Shown here in pieces: positions 62,443-64,000 of a stretch of DNA of 64,000 nucleotides. This DNA comes from Sulfitobacter mediterraneus (GTDB lineage: Bacteria; Pseudomonadota; Alphaproteobacteria; Rhodobacterales; Rhodobacteraceae). Made by a program: the position numbers and the translations under genes. Location: NCBI RefSeq assembly GCF_016801775.1, contig NZ_CP069004.1:1612001-1676000 (forward strand). The letters run 5' to 3'. The stretch's first letter is position 1. Each line of letters starts with the position of its first letter. Below the pieces are notes generated by a model. The model worked only from the letters and a program-made list of their open reading frames with translations. It was not told the DNA's origin and made no database searches.

Positions 62443-63278
62443 CGAACCGCTGCACAGAAACACTTCGGCTGCGCCCCGATGCCGGGGCCTGCGACACCCA
62501 CATCCATTTCTTTGCGGCAGGGGTAAAACGGGCCAAGAGCGCGCAAAAACCGTTGCCCCCACCCTGCGGGCGCAGCGAATATACCAAGGTGCAAGAGGCG
62601 TTGGGGCTCAGCCGGGCGATTCTGGTCCAGCCCACACATTACGGGCAAGACAATTCTGTGCAGCTTGGCGCTGTGGCGCAGTTCGACGGCAATGCACGTA
62701 TGGTGGCGGTGGTTTCCCCCGATGTCTCCGATGCGCAGCTTCACGATCTGCACCAGCGCGGAGTACGCGGCTTGCGCTATTTTTTGCTGGATGGGGGGGC
62801 AGTTACCCGCGACGGGCTGGTGCAAACCGCCCAGCGCATCGCACCCTTGGGGTGGCACATTGAGATACAGGTCAACGGGCGCGAACTGCCCGATCTGGTT
62901 TCGACACTTTGTGCTCTGCCTTGCGATGTCGTCATCGCACATATCGGCAGGTTCCTCCCTCCTGTCAAAGTCACACATCATGCGTTCCGCACATTGCTCA
63001 CGCTTGTGGACGCCGGGGCCTGGGTGAAAATCTCGGCGCCCTATGTCAATTCGCGCAGCGGCGGACCGGATTTTGAGGATGTCGCCGCAGAGGCACGTGC
63101 CTTGATTGCACATGCGCCCGGCCGGATGCTTTGGGCTTCAAACTGGCCGCATACCAACGATGTCCCCGCCCCGTCAGAAACGCATTTGCTCAACCTTCTG
63201 CTGGATTGGTGTAATGAGGATCCGGAGACCTACAACCGGATACTCTGCGCCAACCCCGCGCAGCTTTACGGGTTCTGA
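62439..63278 (+). CDS. Amidohydrolase (2-pyrone-4,6-dicarboxylate hydrolase-like)
   Basis: 279 residues of the COG3618 family. Metal-type HxH H21/H23 in CDTHIHFF, VVIAHIGRFLPP, and MLWASNWPHTND near the C-terminus. LigI-type members open lactones. ATGA overlap with tctA. It may act on an imported lactone or carboxylate. Confidence 0.82.
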   Translation: MTNRCTETLRLRPDAGACDTHIHFFAAGVKRAKSAQKPLPPPCGRSEYTKVQEALGLSRAILVQPTHYGQDNSVQLGAVAQFDGNARMVAVVSPDVSDAQLHDLHQRGVRGLRYFLLDGGAVTRDGLVQTAQRIAPLGWHIEIQVNGRELPDLVSTLCALPCDVVIAHIGRFLPPVKVTHHAFRTLLTLVDAGAWVKISAPYVNSRSGGPDFEDVAAEARALIAHAPGRMLWASNWPHTNDVPAPSETHLLNLLLDWCNEDPETYNRILCANPAQLYGF

Positions 63279-63297
63279 AACCGGTCAGGAAAATGCG

Positions 63298-64000
63298 ATG
63301 ACGGCCCTGCAAGACTTTGATGGATATCACAGGCCCAATGGTTTGGTGGGCGTCCGCAACCATGTTCTTGTGCTGTCCGTGACGGGGCTGACCACCGCCC
63401 CCGCCCGGCAGATCGGCGCAGCAGTGCAAGGGTGCCACGTCGTAACGATGCCCTATTCGACCGGATTGATCGGCCAGGACCGAGAAGTACATTACCGCGC
63501 CCTTGTCGGCCTGGCCTGCAACCCCAACAATGGCGCCGTTCTCCTGATAAGCGACCACAAGCCCAAAGCGGAAACACTGGCCCAAGCCATCAAGGCAGAA
63601 GGTCAAACTGTCCAGATCCTGACCTTGAACGAGGTGGAACAAGACCCCGTCGATCTTGTTGCGAAAGGCACACGCATGGCTGCGCAACTGGCCAAAGACC
63701 TGTCCAGCCAGCGCCGCGCACCCGCGCCGGTTTCTGCACTGCGCGTTGGATTGAAATGCGGGCGGTCCGACCCCAGTTCAGGTCTGATCGCCAATCCCAG
63801 CACCGGGGCTTTTATCGACCAATTGATTGCACAGGGCGGCACCGCCATCTTTGGCGAGGTCGTTGAATGGATCGGGGCGGAGCATCTCTTGGCAGCGCGG
63901 GCCGCGTCAGCAGAAATTGCAGATCGGCTTGTCACCCTCCCCGCAGGGCGCGAAGCCTCTGCCATGACCACCGGTCTCGACCTGATGGGCAGCAATCCCA
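63298..64000 (+). CDS. UxaA-family hydrolase (partial)
   Basis: About 234 residues visible, cut by the window end. MTALQDFDGYHRPNGLVGVRN and GLKCGRSDPSSGLIANPSTG match the UxaA/altronate-dehydratase large domain; the N-terminal SAF domain of full UxaA is missing, as in split Roseobacter versions. Twenty bases after the amidohydrolase. It suggests a sugar-acid dehydration step. Confidence 0.82.
   Translation, partial: MTALQDFDGYHRPNGLVGVRNHVLVLSVTGLTTAPARQIGAAVQGCHVVTMPYSTGLIGQDREVHYRALVGLACNPNNGAVLLISDHKPKAETLAQAIKAEGQTVQILTLNEVEQDPVDLVAKGTRMAAQLAKDLSSQRRAPAPVSALRVGLKCGRSDPSSGLIANPSTGAFIDQLIAQGGTAIFGEVVEWIGAEHLLAARAASAEIADRLVTLPAGREASAMTTGLDLMGSNP

Noticed and set aside
1..64000. CRISPR array, prophage, insertion sequence or integrase
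   Set aside because: No spaced direct repeats, transposase or phage structural genes were found.

Overview
The window looks like the chromosome of a marine alphaproteobacterium of the Rhodobacteraceae (Roseobacter group). The base composition is about 60 percent GC. The gene content fits: a DUF1127 protein, DUF2927 and DUF4214 proteins, a tripartite tricarboxylate transporter, many solute-binding proteins, class A RNase P RNA, gatC-gatA and an 8-oxoguanine deaminase. Genus and species cannot be fixed from this sequence alone. There are no insertion sequences, prophage genes, CRISPR arrays or rRNA.

Layout. 1-13 kb is mostly housekeeping: an SLC13 permease cut by the window edge, then a minus-strand mgtE / 5-formyl-THF cyclo-ligase / YmdB-like run, guanine deaminase facing 8-oxoguanine deaminase with a secreted CAP protein between them, hisN with an XRE regulator, a LysR gene divergent from a DUF1127 gene, a Bax-inhibitor-type membrane protein, a P-loop kinase, rpmG (too short for an ORF scan) and an SDR. 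13-20 kb holds rnpB, an AmpD-like amidase, an excalibur lipoprotein, gatC-gatA, a metallo-hydrolase, tadA and an RluB-type pseudouridine synthase, followed by an MFS permease.

21.6-29 kb is one long plus-strand gene run: a small two-helix membrane protein, XpaC-like, TelA-like, a DUF2927 lipoprotein, SPFH+GYF_2, cytochrome b561, a membrane-anchored double zinc ribbon, a nitroreductase and dtd. The core resembles membrane-stress modules built from TelA/XpaC and from the SPFH plus zinc-ribbon partners of PspA, and is the best candidate here for a poorly described system.

29-36.6 kb encodes a CocE/NonD hydrolase with a complete peptide-type ABC importer (Tat-exported binding protein, two permeases, one fused double ATPase). 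36.7-47.6 kb is mixed: an orphan RTX/DUF4214 protein, a MarR gene with a clear tandem operator coupled to a membrane-anchored isochorismatase-fold hydrolase, an outer-membrane barrel protein, a phosphodiesterase, an HSL-type esterase coupled to an acyl-CoA synthetase, a BON-LysM protein, an ABC exporter and tRNA-Gly(TCC).

47.7-64 kb is a catabolic island. A nine-gene minus-strand operon (FAD oxidoreductase, enoyl-CoA hydratase, CoA-transferase, DapA-like lyase, NAD-dependent epimerase-like protein, NMT1-type ABC importer, enolase-superfamily enzyme) is divergent from a GntR/FCD regulator. Next to it a LysR gene is divergent from tctC-tctB-tctA, an amidohydrolase and a UxaA-type hydrolase cut by the window end. 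The two units have their own transporters and regulators. Together they suggest import and breakdown of an organic or sugar acid whose identity cannot be read from the sequence.

Several intergenic gaps carry perfect palindromes or a recurring motif (core TTTAAGGGCCAAAA) that look like dispersed extragenic elements.
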